Assembly: GCF_011752935.1 (NCBI RefSeq)
Contig: NZ_VWWO01000001.1
Span: 3,038,001-3,102,000 of the forward strand
DNA: 64,000 nt
Direction: 5' to 3'
From: Chitinophaga sp. Cy-1792
GTDB taxonomy: Bacteria > Bacteroidota > Bacteroidia > Chitinophagales > Chitinophagaceae
Both the position numbers and the translations under genes were made by a program. Shown here one piece after another: positions 35,696-42,990 of this stretch. Position 1 is the stretch's first letter, and each line of letters begins with the position of its first letter. The notes beneath the pieces were generated by a model that made no database searches, was not told where the DNA came from, and worked only from the letters and a program-made list of their open reading frames with translations.

Positions 35696-36094
35696 ATGAA
35701 AAAAACAAATATTATCCTGCTGGTGGTTATTGCAGTGGCAATAGGAGTAATCATAACGATGGTTGGTGATTTCAGTACCTATGAAACATTTGCGACCGCG
35801 CGTCAGAAAGAAGGGAAGGAGTTTCATGTAATCGGCACACTCGATACACTCCAGACAATGTCATACGATCCTTTAAAGGATGCTAACTTGTTCAGCTTTT
35901 TTGTGAAAGATAAAAAAGGAGAGACCCGTAAAGTGGTATTCTATGGTGCTAAACCGACCGACTTTGAGAAGGCCGAATCCGTTGTGCTCACTGGCAAAAT
36001 GGATGGTACTGAGTTTCATTGCAGTAAAATACTGATGAAATGTCCGTCAAAGTATAAAAACGATCAGGTTGCCATGGGTAATCAGTCTCTTTAA
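35696..36094 (+). CDS. ccmE: Cytochrome c maturation protein CcmE, Cys-type
   Basis: CcmE is the periplasmic haem chaperone that binds haem covalently and passes it to CcmF. The 132-residue protein has an N-terminal membrane anchor (about 5-21) and the OB-fold domain (VIGTLDTLQTMSYDP, FFVKDKKGETRKVVFYGAKPTDFEKAESVVLTGKMDG). The haem-attachment site is CPSKY: Cys116 replaces the usual histidine, giving CxxxY with Tyr120. Cys-type CcmE is known from some deltaproteobacteria and archaea. I chose the ATG at 35696 because the preceding TTG frame adds no conserved residues. ccmF follows 17 bases downstream. Confidence 0.85.
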   Translation: MKKTNIILLVVIAVAIGVIITMVGDFSTYETFATARQKEGKEFHVIGTLDTLQTMSYDPLKDANLFSFFVKDKKGETRKVVFYGAKPTDFEKAESVVLTGKMDGTEFHCSKILMKCPSKYKNDQVAMGNQSL

Positions 36095-36111
36095 TTTTTA
36101 TCTGTAGATTT

Positions 36112-38655
36112 ATGAAGTTTGTAGGGGAACATTTATTACCAGGTCAGCTGGGTCATTTCTTTGCCGTACTGGCGTTTGTAGCATCTTTAGTAGCGACTGT
36201 TTCCTACTATTGCGCCGTGGTAAACAAGGAAGACCTGTTGAAAGATTCCTGGAAGAAGATAGCAAGATGGGGTTTCTTTATTCAATCCATAGCGGTTGTA
36301 GCCGTATTTATCTGTCTTTACCATATTCTGTATAATCATTATTTTGAATATAAATATGCATGGCGCAATACCTCCCGCGACCTGCCTGTTCAATACCTCT
36401 TATCCAGTCTCTGGTCCGATCAGGAAGGTAGCTTCCTGCTCTGGAGTATCTGGAACAGCATACTCGGTATCGTCCTGATCCGCACCAGCGGTAAATGGGA
36501 AAACCCGGTGATGTCTGTGATCTCCCTGTCTCAGTTTATGATGAGCAGCATGCTGCTAGGTATCTATATCCTTGGTTATAAGGTCGGTAGCAATCCATTT
36601 ATGTTGCTGCGCCAGGCACAGGAAAACCAGGCAGCGCCAATTTTCCAGCAAGCCGAATACCTCAGCTTCATCAAAGACGGTAATGGCCTGAACCTTACCC
36701 TCCAGAACTACTGGATGGTAATTCACCCGCCAATTCTGTTCCTGGGCTTTGCCTCTATGACCGTTCCTTTTGCCTTCGCTTTTGCAGGTATCTGGACCCG
36801 CGACTATACCGGCTGGACTAAACCTGTGTTGCCATGGGCGCTCTTTGCAGTAATGCTCCTGGGTACCGGTATCATGATGGGTGCCGCATGGGCGTATGAA
36901 TCACTGAACTTCGGTGGCTACTGGTCATGGGACCCTGTAGAAAACGCCTCGCTTGTACCTTGGCTCCTCATGGTAGCCGGTGTTCATACCTGCCTGGCCT
37001 ATAAATCCACAGGTCATGCCCTGAAATCTACTGTATTCTTCTTCTTCATGGCCTATATCACCATTCTGTATTCCACCTTCCTCACCAGAAGTGGTATCCT
37101 GGGTGATTCCTCTGTTCACTCCTTCACCGACCTTGGTATGAGCGGACAGCTGCTGATCTTCATGGCGGCATTCACCATCCCGTCTGTAGCACTGATGATC
37201 ATACGCCGTAAAGAAATTCCTAACATTAATAAAGAAGAAAGTACTTATTCCCGCGAATTCTGGCTGTTTGTAGGTTCCCTGGTGCTGCTGATCGCAGGTA
37301 TCCAGATCACCTTCACTACCTCTATTCCGGTTTGGAATAAACTACTTGACCTGACTGGCATCAGAGGGCTCCTCAAAATAGACCAGATGGCGCCTCCGTC
37401 AGATCCACTCTTCCATTATAATAAGATCCAGATATGGCTGGCCATGATCCTCGGTATACTCACCGCCGTGGTTCAGTTCATGAAATATAAAGACACGCCT
37501 CGCGGTCAGCTGACCAAAAAACTGCTGGTACCAACCGGTATCTCCCTGGTGGCTACCCTGGCGATCATCTTCTCCGGTGGCGTACACTACACCGATTATG
37601 GCGCAGGCTTCCTCGCAGCGATCTACTTTATGCTGTTTGCCAGCATCTATGCCATCGTGGGTAACCTGATGTACATTTTTACCGGTCTTAATGGTAAACT
37701 CAAAGCTGCCGGCGCTTCCATCGCTCACGTTGGCTTTGGTATGGTGTTACTGGGTATCTTGCTGTCATCTGCCAAAAAAGAAGTGATTTCCATCGATAAG
37801 ATGAAAATGCTCAGCCAGGACCTCTTCCGTAAGGAAGCTAAACAGGTGGCACGTGAAAATATCATGCTGCCTAAGAATATCCCGGTAGAAATGGGTGATT
37901 ACCACGCCACCTATATCGGTGACTCCACCGCTTCCGGTGATGCGAAAGTATATTTCAAGGTAGATTATGAACGTAAGGATAAAGCAGGCAACGTCGTAGA
38001 ACGCTTCCGCCTGTACCCTAACTCATTCGTCAATGCCAAGGAAAATGCCCTGACGTCTAACCCGTCATCAAAGCATTACCTGACAAAAGATATCTTCACC
38101 TATATCACCGCAACACCGCCGATTAAGAGCAAAACCGCTCCGGCAAACGATACTGCAGACTATGTTTCCCATGACGTGAAGCCAGGTGATTCCATCTTCT
38201 TCTCCAAAGGGTTCATGATCCTGAAAGATATCAATACCAAACCTTCCAATAAGAACTATCAGGCCCAGATCGGCGATCTGGCCGTTGGTGCCGACCTGGA
38301 AGTTTATACCCAGACAGACGACCACTTCAATCTGCAACCGGTATACCTCATCCGCGACAGCTCTTACCAGTACAGTATCGAAGATACCCTGGCGCCGCTG
38401 GCACTGCAGGTACGCTTCAGCAAAATCATGCCTGCTGAAAATAAAGTGCAGATCAGAGTGAAAGAAGTAGACGACAGCACTGATTACGTGATCATGAAAG
38501 CACTTGTATTCCCATATATCAACGTATTATGGTTGGGTGTAATCGTAATGGTAGCCGGTACCTTTATTAGTATTGTCTACAGAGTACGCCTGAACAGAGG
38601 CAGTGATAAAAAAGGCACGGTGAAATCAGTACCGCCTTTGAAAGAACGTGTATAA
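36112..38655 (+). CDS. ccmF: Cytochrome c haem lyase CcmF/CcsA family
   Basis: This 847-residue polytopic inner-membrane protein joins haem to apocytochrome c. It has more than ten hydrophobic helices. The haem-handling WWD-type motif appears as GGYWSWDPVENASLVPWL (about 270), conserved histidines include WMVIHPPILFLGFA and HVGFGMVLLGILL, and a periplasmic beta-rich region occupies about 590-810 before the last helix. The length is above the usual 650 residues because of that enlarged C-terminal region. It forms an operon with ccmE; ccmABC and ccmG are not in the window. Confidence 0.92.
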   Translation: MKFVGEHLLPGQLGHFFAVLAFVASLVATVSYYCAVVNKEDLLKDSWKKIARWGFFIQSIAVVAVFICLYHILYNHYFEYKYAWRNTSRDLPVQYLLSSLWSDQEGSFLLWSIWNSILGIVLIRTSGKWENPVMSVISLSQFMMSSMLLGIYILGYKVGSNPFMLLRQAQENQAAPIFQQAEYLSFIKDGNGLNLTLQNYWMVIHPPILFLGFASMTVPFAFAFAGIWTRDYTGWTKPVLPWALFAVMLLGTGIMMGAAWAYESLNFGGYWSWDPVENASLVPWLLMVAGVHTCLAYKSTGHALKSTVFFFFMAYITILYSTFLTRSGILGDSSVHSFTDLGMSGQLLIFMAAFTIPSVALMIIRRKEIPNINKEESTYSREFWLFVGSLVLLIAGIQITFTTSIPVWNKLLDLTGIRGLLKIDQMAPPSDPLFHYNKIQIWLAMILGILTAVVQFMKYKDTPRGQLTKKLLVPTGISLVATLAIIFSGGVHYTDYGAGFLAAIYFMLFASIYAIVGNLMYIFTGLNGKLKAAGASIAHVGFGMVLLGILLSSAKKEVISIDKMKMLSQDLFRKEAKQVARENIMLPKNIPVEMGDYHATYIGDSTASGDAKVYFKVDYERKDKAGNVVERFRLYPNSFVNAKENALTSNPSSKHYLTKDIFTYITATPPIKSKTAPANDTADYVSHDVKPGDSIFFSKGFMILKDINTKPSNKNYQAQIGDLAVGADLEVYTQTDDHFNLQPVYLIRDSSYQYSIEDTLAPLALQVRFSKIMPAENKVQIRVKEVDDSTDYVIMKALVFPYINVLWLGVIVMVAGTFISIVYRVRLNRGSDKKGTVKSVPPLKERV

Positions 38656-38671
38656 TGTGTTATAGTAATCT

Positions 38672-38719
38672 GTATAAAAAGAAATGGCGCATCAATCGAT
38701 GCGCCATTTCTTTTTATAC
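38672..38719. terminator. Perfect 22-base-arm palindromic terminator after ccmF
   Basis: Arms of 22 bases (38672-38693 and 38698-38719; core GAAATGGCGCATC) match perfectly around AATC. The arms include AAAAAG and CTTTTT, so the stem carries its own U tract and works in both directions. Confidence 0.85.
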
Positions 38720-38741
38720 TCAATTATTGTTGTTTTATAAA

Positions 38742-38773
38742 GCCCTGCCGTAGATACGGCCGGGCATTTTTTT
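38742..38773 (+). terminator. Second hairpin with T run downstream of ccmF
   Basis: GCCC and CCGT pair with ACGG and GGGC, with a two-base internal mismatch, followed by ATTTTTTT. It acts as a backup terminator after the longer palindrome. Confidence 0.6.
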
Positions 38774-38891
38774 CTGATTTTGATTAATAACTAATTTGAT
38801 TCATAGGTATAGTATAATAGAGGCCCTGCGTGGAAACGAAGGGCATGGCTCAAATGTGGCTTACGTCGGTATGAAGTAAACCGTAGGATCT

Positions 38892-39251
38892 TCAGGATGG
38901 CTCCACGTGCTGACGGGCGCCCGATAATACAGTTGTATTTAAAATGTGCTCCATTTCTTTCTTACAGTACTCAGCTCCAATTCGAGGATAAAGCACATCA
39001 TAGGCTTCGTATAAAAGATCAGCATAACATATACAGTTAATACCTTTCTTTTTTAATTGACATACCAGTTGTTTGCCGTATAGCCAGTGAGTGCCTCCGA
39101 CATTATATATCACAATAGATATGTTGTAATGCTGTATTACCTGGTGAAATTGATGGGTAGCGTCGGTAGTGATTACCTGGAAGTGAGGTGATAGCTTTGC
39201 TGATAGGACCTGGGTAAAAAGGTGGTCCTGGTCGTAAATTAATACATACAT
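38892..39251 (-). CDS. Stand-alone degenerate response-regulator receiver domain
   Basis: This 119-residue protein has the length and secondary-structure pattern of a CheY-type receiver: YVLIYDQDHLFTQVLSAKL with acidic residues at the first loop, then ISIVIYNVGG, and IGAEYCKKEMEHIL at the end with the conserved Lys region. The phospho-acceptor aspartate position reads Asn50 (VIYN), so it probably cannot be phosphorylated. No output domain and no kinase gene are nearby. A structured RNA or leader with a terminator lies immediately upstream on the same strand, and an XRE regulator gene is divergent. Confidence 0.6.
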   Translation of the reverse strand: MYVLIYDQDHLFTQVLSAKLSPHFQVITTDATHQFHQVIQHYNISIVIYNVGGTHWLYGKQLVCQLKKKGINCICYADLLYEAYDVLYPRIGAEYCKKEMEHILNTTVLSGARQHVEPS

Positions 39252-39299
39252 GACGGCAGGGTCTTTGAGGTAATAAAATGCTGCCGCGCATTAAGTTTG

Positions 39300-39475
39300 A
39301 AAAAAATAATGCGCGGGACTCAATTCAACGCTTCCAGGCAGCGAACCAAGGAAAGCGAAGAAAAGAGCCCGCGCATAAGATGTACGCGGGCCTCGTACCC
39401 AGCTTTTAAATAGTTCTTGGTTTCGCTGCCTAACTATCTAAAACGGTGTAACGATGCCTTGCAATCAATTTTTGG
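39300..39475 (-). ncRNA. Structured RNA or attenuated leader, unclassified
   Basis: Reading the minus strand from the TATCTTTG promoter (39481-39488), the transcript contains four elements. Arm A (39431-39416) pairs with arm A' (39350-39336; AGGCAGCGAA-type, 15-16 bases with one bulge). Nested inside is hairpin B (39394-39385 with 39373-39365; GAG/CCCGCG with one bulge). The last element is the segment GAGTCCCGCGCA (39321-39310) followed by TTATTTTTTT. The B' segment (39375-39365, TGCGCGGGCTC) can pair either with B or with that last segment, which would form the terminator. Folding is therefore mutually exclusive, as in an attenuator or riboswitch; a 6S-like RNA is an alternative. I recognise no catalogued family. 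Confidence 0.6.
39310..39375 (-). terminator. Terminator helix of the structured RNA
   Basis: TGCGCGGGCTC (39375-39365) pairs with GAGTCCCGCGCA (39321-39310) with one bulged base, across a 43-base loop. TTATTTTTTT follows directly on the minus strand. Confidence 0.6.
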
Positions 39476-39480
39476 GATCG

Positions 39481-39488
39481 CAAAGATA
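39481..39488 (-). promoter_or_regulatory. -7 element of the structured RNA
   Basis: TATCTTTG on the minus strand matches TAnnTTTG exactly. A GGCTAA half-site (39489-39494), the same as in the nearby palindrome, abuts it, which suggests repression by the divergent XRE protein. Confidence 0.6.
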
Positions 39489-39515
39489 GGCTAATATAGT
39501 CTTTTTTTTAAAAAG

Positions 39516-39531
39516 TTAGCCGTACGGCTAA
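39516..39531. promoter_or_regulatory. 16-base palindromic operator
   Basis: TTAGCCGTACGGCTAA is a perfect palindrome in the divergent promoter region, 34 bases before the XRE start and just behind the -33 position of the minus-strand promoter. It has the size and symmetry of an XRE dimer operator; the binding protein is inferred. Confidence 0.6.
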
Positions 39532-39564
39532 GAAAATTTCGTCGCGGTTCAGGCATTTTGGATC

Positions 39565-39807
39565 GTGGACTATAAAACTATCATACTGGTAAATTTAGGC
39601 GAAGCAATCCGCAGGCGCCGCAAAGCAATGGGGCTTACCTTGTTGGAACTCGAAGTTGCAACTGGCATAGCTGAGGGCGATTTGTCCAAGATTGAAAGGG
39701 GAAAGACAAATGTTGAATTTACTACCATTATCCGTATTGCCTTTGCACTGGGTGTGCAGGTATCTGATCTTTACCGGATAACCTGGCCTGATAATAAAAC
39801 TAAATAA
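39565..39807 (+). CDS. XRE-family HTH transcriptional regulator
   Basis: This 80-residue protein is a single Cro/C1-type HTH: LGEAIRRRRKAMGLTLLELEVATGIAEGDLSKIERGKTNVEFTTIIRIAFALGVQVSDLYRI, covering about 11-72. It starts at a GTG; the only in-frame ATG lies inside the first HTH helices. A perfect palindrome (39516-39531) upstream is a likely operator for autoregulation and for the divergent structured RNA. It has no sensor domain and no toxin partner beside it. A terminator follows. Confidence 0.85.
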   Translation: MDYKTIILVNLGEAIRRRRKAMGLTLLELEVATGIAEGDLSKIERGKTNVEFTTIIRIAFALGVQVSDLYRITWPDNKTK

Positions 39808-39872
39808 TTTAGTAATTTAGAAAGATGGTTGACAATGTCCATCTGTAAGTTTTAAGGCATTAATAAATGATT

Positions 39873-39909
39873 AAATGGTGCCGGATAATTATCCGGCACC
39901 ATTTTTTTA
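39873..39909 (+). terminator. Perfect palindromic terminator of the XRE gene
   Basis: A 32-base perfect palindrome (ATGGTGCCGGAT arms around AATT) is followed by TTTT. A longer reading of the next gene would start inside it, which favours the ATG at 39962. Confidence 0.85.
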
Positions 39910-39961
39910 TGCGATTTTTGATCACTATATCTTCCTAAATTTATCTTCCAAAACCCTGATT

Positions 39962-40975
39962 ATGAAACGTAGATGGTTTCGTATTTTTTTAATAATTGTA
40001 TCCTCCCTGTTTATCCTGTTCCTGTTGGGTCCAAAACCACCAGAACCGGTTTATAGAAATATATTGCCGGCAGTGCCGCTACAGCCGGATGCACTGGATG
40101 CGTACATACGTGCCGGCGAAGATTCATTACCTGTTAAGCCGGATAATGAAGCCCGCATTGTATGGGCAGACAGTCTCCATCATAAAACACCATACGCCAT
40201 TGTGTATCTCCATGGCTTTTCCGGTAGCCAGGAAGAAGGAAATCCGGTACACCGCGATTTCGCGAAAAAGTTTGGCTGCAACCTCTACCTGTCACGCCTG
40301 AACGAACATGGTCTCGTTTCTCAGGACCCGCTCCTGCATATGACCGCCGAAGGCCTCTGGAATGATGCCTGTAAAGCATTAAGCATCGGAAAGGCGCTGG
40401 GTGAAAAAGTAATTATCATGAGTACCTCCACCGGTGGTACCCTCGCGCTGCGACTGGCAGCAAAATTCCCGAACGATGTATATGCGCTGCTGAATATGTC
40501 GCCCAATATTGCCATCAATGATAAATATGCCTTCCTGGCGAATGACCACTGGGGATTGCAGCTGGCACGCCTTATCTCCAAAGGAAACTACCGGGTAGGA
40601 AAGGATACCAATACCGTGCATCATCAGTACTGGAATAATACCTATCGCCTCGAAGCCGTGGTACAGCTCGAAGAACTGCTGGAAACGACCATGCTGCCGT
40701 CTACTTTTGAGCAAGTGCACCAGCCATCACTTACCATGTATTATTATAAAGATAAAGACCACCAGGACCCCACCGTGAAGGTATCCGCTATCCTGGCCAT
40801 GAACCGCGATCTTGGTACACCAGCTGATCAGAAAATAGCGGTGCCGATTCCGGGGGCAGGCGCCCATGTGCTGGGCAGTAACCTGACCAGCAAGGCAGTA
40901 CCGAGGGTGGAAGAAGTAATGGATAGCTTTGCCATACACACCTTGCATATGAGACCTTTGGGAGGTATGTATTAA
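39962..40975 (+). CDS. Alpha/beta-hydrolase family protein, membrane-anchored
   Basis: This 337-residue protein has an N-terminal membrane anchor (RIFLIIVSSLFILFLLG, about 6-22). The alpha/beta-hydrolase core starts at YAIVYLHGFSGSQEEGNPVH (oxyanion-hole HGF). The nucleophile elbow reads MSTSTGGTLALRLAAKF, a GxSxG variant with Ser in the first position of the elbow. GAGAHVLGSNL near the end probably supplies the catalytic His. The substrate is unknown. The ATG at 39962 is used because the longer frame begins in the upstream terminator. It lies 59 bases before the DUF4294 gene. Confidence 0.8.
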   Translation: MKRRWFRIFLIIVSSLFILFLLGPKPPEPVYRNILPAVPLQPDALDAYIRAGEDSLPVKPDNEARIVWADSLHHKTPYAIVYLHGFSGSQEEGNPVHRDFAKKFGCNLYLSRLNEHGLVSQDPLLHMTAEGLWNDACKALSIGKALGEKVIIMSTSTGGTLALRLAAKFPNDVYALLNMSPNIAINDKYAFLANDHWGLQLARLISKGNYRVGKDTNTVHHQYWNNTYRLEAVVQLEELLETTMLPSTFEQVHQPSLTMYYYKDKDHQDPTVKVSAILAMNRDLGTPADQKIAVPIPGAGAHVLGSNLTSKAVPRVEEVMDSFAIHTLHMRPLGGMY

Positions 40976-41034
40976 ATCTCAAATCTTTGTTTAACTTGTG
41001 GTAACATTCCGATAGTAAGGAGCGTTTATTGCAT

Positions 41035-41658
41035 ATGCGTCCGCTGAAAAAAATCGTTTTATTCCTTTCCCTGATAGTGGGTAGTTTACTCTGTAGCAAC
41101 CGTGCTGCAGCGCAGCAGCCCCATGGCGCAGACAGTATCGCATTGCACGCAGTGGTAGTAGGTACCGATACTATACCGGTTATTACACTGGCCATTTTTG
41201 ATGTAGTTGATAAGTTGCCCAAAGCCCTGCGGAAAGAAAGAGAACGCTGGACAAGATTACGCAACGCCGTATATGTTACCTATCCATACGCCAAATCTGC
41301 TGCCCGTATCCTCAAAGATGTAAACATCGAGCTGGCAAAATTACCGAATGGCCGCGCCAGAAAAGCCTACCTGGCCAGCAAGGAAAAAGAACTCAAGGCC
41401 CAGTTTGGGGATAAGCTCACCAACCTCTCCGTTTACCAGGGTAAGGTGCTGATGAAGCTGATAGACCGCGAAACAGGACAAAACTGCTTTGAGATCATTA
41501 AAGAGCTGAAAGGCGGCTTTAATGCCCGTGTATGGCAAACCGTGGCATTCTTCTTCGGGGGGAACCTCAAAAGCGATTACGATAAACAGGAAGATAAAGA
41601 CATTGAAGTCATCGTCCAGGAGCTGGAGATGTACCAACATTATCGCGCCTTTAACTAA
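41035..41658 (+). CDS. DUF4294 secreted protein
   Basis: This 207-residue protein has a signal peptide (about 1-26, ending AAAQ). The mature part VVVGTDTIPVITLAIFDVVDKLPKALRKERERWTRLRNAVYVTYPYAKSAARILKDVN matches the Bacteroidota-specific DUF4294 family, followed by a helical region rich in Lys and Glu. The role is unknown, probably periplasmic. The ATG at 41035 is preferred to a TTG six bases earlier. It lies in a plus-strand run with the hydrolase before it and a plug-like protein after it. Confidence 0.78.
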   Translation: MRPLKKIVLFLSLIVGSLLCSNRAAAQQPHGADSIALHAVVVGTDTIPVITLAIFDVVDKLPKALRKERERWTRLRNAVYVTYPYAKSAARILKDVNIELAKLPNGRARKAYLASKEKELKAQFGDKLTNLSVYQGKVLMKLIDRETGQNCFEIIKELKGGFNARVWQTVAFFFGGNLKSDYDKQEDKDIEVIVQELEMYQHYRAFN

Positions 41659-41690
41659 CCCGCACGAATAGTTTCCCTATCTTCGTCTGC

Positions 41691-42185
41691 ATGAGATTTA
41701 AATTATTTTTTATTGCGATCTTATTGTTACCCACTGCTTTATTTGCACAGGAAGCAGATGATGATCCTGTATATGTAGTTGATTCAGTAAGAGTTTCTTC
41801 TTCAGCCGCCAACAATTTTACACCAGATCAGATAGGGTTGATCACCATTGCCAAAGGAAGGAAAGCCGTACTGCTGTATGGTAACCAGGCGGAGAACGGA
41901 GTGGTATATATAGAAACCAAACCTTTCGCACGGAAAAGGGTGGACCAGTTACTACGGACATCGTCGCCGTCGTACGACAGTCTGCGCAGGGTGCAGCCGC
42001 TGGACAGCAACCTGGTATATATTGTCAATGACAAAATAGTTACGCCCACGGATGAGGCCAGGTTATTTACCGTCGACAGGCGTACGTTTCAGTCGCTGCA
42101 AATCCTTAGCAGTAAAGAGCTGGAAGATAAATACCATCTTACTGGCAAGAAAGCAGGTGTTGCCATTCTCAGTACAGAAGATTGA
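41691..42185 (+). CDS. Secreted protein with TonB-plug-like repeats
   Basis: This 164-residue protein has a signal peptide (1-19, ending LFAQ). It contains two segments typical of TonB-receptor plug domains: GLITIAKGRKAVLLYGNQAENGVVYIETK and LVYIVNDKIVTPTDEARLFTVDRRTFQSLQILSSKEL followed by KKAGVAILST. There is no barrel. Similar stand-alone plug-like proteins are common near cell-envelope genes in Bacteroidota and have no defined function. It ends 30 bases before bshB1. Confidence 0.65.
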   Translation: MRFKLFFIAILLLPTALFAQEADDDPVYVVDSVRVSSSAANNFTPDQIGLITIAKGRKAVLLYGNQAENGVVYIETKPFARKRVDQLLRTSSPSYDSLRRVQPLDSNLVYIVNDKIVTPTDEARLFTVDRRTFQSLQILSSKELEDKYHLTGKKAGVAILSTED

Positions 42186-42215
42186 TCCGTATCTTTGCGT
42201 CACAATTTTTAGCAC

Positions 42216-42944
42216 ATGAAACTGGATATACTCGCAATAGCGGTGCACCCCGACGATGTGGAGCTGGGGTGTTCCGGGACACTGATGATGCATGCAGCCA
42301 AAGGTATGAAAACCGGTGTGGTAGACCTTACCCGCGGTGAACTGGGTACCCGTGGCACGCCGGAAGGCAGGGTACTGGAAGCAGAAGCCGCCGGACGCAT
42401 AATGGGACTGGAAGTACGTGAAAATTTAGGATTGGCCGATGGCTTCTTCCGTAACGACACGATGGAGCAAATGGCGATCATCACCGCCATCAGGAAATAT
42501 CAGCCTGAAATAGTGCTGGCCAACGCCATCGACGACCGCCATCCCGACCATGGCCGCGCTGCCAAACTGATTGCAGATAGCTGTTTTCTGGCAGGACTGC
42601 GTAAAATCAGTACACAGTTCAACGGAGAAGAGCAGGCCGCCTGGCGACCTAAGCAGGTATTTCATTTCCTGCAGGACAGGTATCACGAGCCTGATTTCGT
42701 ATTGGATATCAGCCCGGTGATGGAACGCAAACTGGACGCCATCAAGGCTTTCAGCTCCCAGTTCCTGGCGCCGAAGGATAATGAGCCACAAACCTACATC
42801 TCCTCTTCGGGCTTCTTCGACAGCGTGATCTACCGCGCCAGAATGCTCGGAAAAATGGTAGGAGTAGAGTATGCCGAAGGTTATACCACTGCCAAAAAGA
42901 TAGGCATACGAAACTTTGCAGACCTGATCAATGAAGTTACCTGA
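42216..42944 (+). CDS. bshB1: Bacillithiol biosynthesis deacetylase BshB1
   Basis: This zinc deacetylase removes acetyl from GlcNAc-malate, the second step of bacillithiol synthesis. The 242-residue LmbE-family protein has the metal motif AVHPDDVELGCSGT (His11, Asp13, Asp14) and the second site DDRHPDHGRAAKL (His109, Asp111, His112). The N-terminus MKLDILAIAVHPDD is characteristic of BshB1. bshA and bshC are not in the window. It connects with the YfiT-like DinB protein at 24968, a probable bacillithiol-dependent transferase. Confidence 0.92.
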   Translation: MKLDILAIAVHPDDVELGCSGTLMMHAAKGMKTGVVDLTRGELGTRGTPEGRVLEAEAAGRIMGLEVRENLGLADGFFRNDTMEQMAIITAIRKYQPEIVLANAIDDRHPDHGRAAKLIADSCFLAGLRKISTQFNGEEQAAWRPKQVFHFLQDRYHEPDFVLDISPVMERKLDAIKAFSSQFLAPKDNEPQTYISSSGFFDSVIYRARMLGKMVGVEYAEGYTTAKKIGIRNFADLINEVT

Positions 42945-42990
42945 TATATAATCCCTCGCAACCGCGGGGGATTTTTTTTATCTTATCCCT

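Larger units (their letters stand above)
39252..39564. other. Gene-free regulatory region between pseudo-receiver and XRE gene
   Basis: These 313 bases hold no protein gene but are dense in structure: three long complementary segments, an intrinsic terminator and a TATCTTTG promoter on the minus strand, and a 16-base palindrome near the XRE gene. Each element is listed separately. Confidence 0.7.

Noticed and set aside
39875..39961. Longer N-terminus for the alpha/beta hydrolase
   Set aside because: The extra codons would come from the terminator of the XRE gene.
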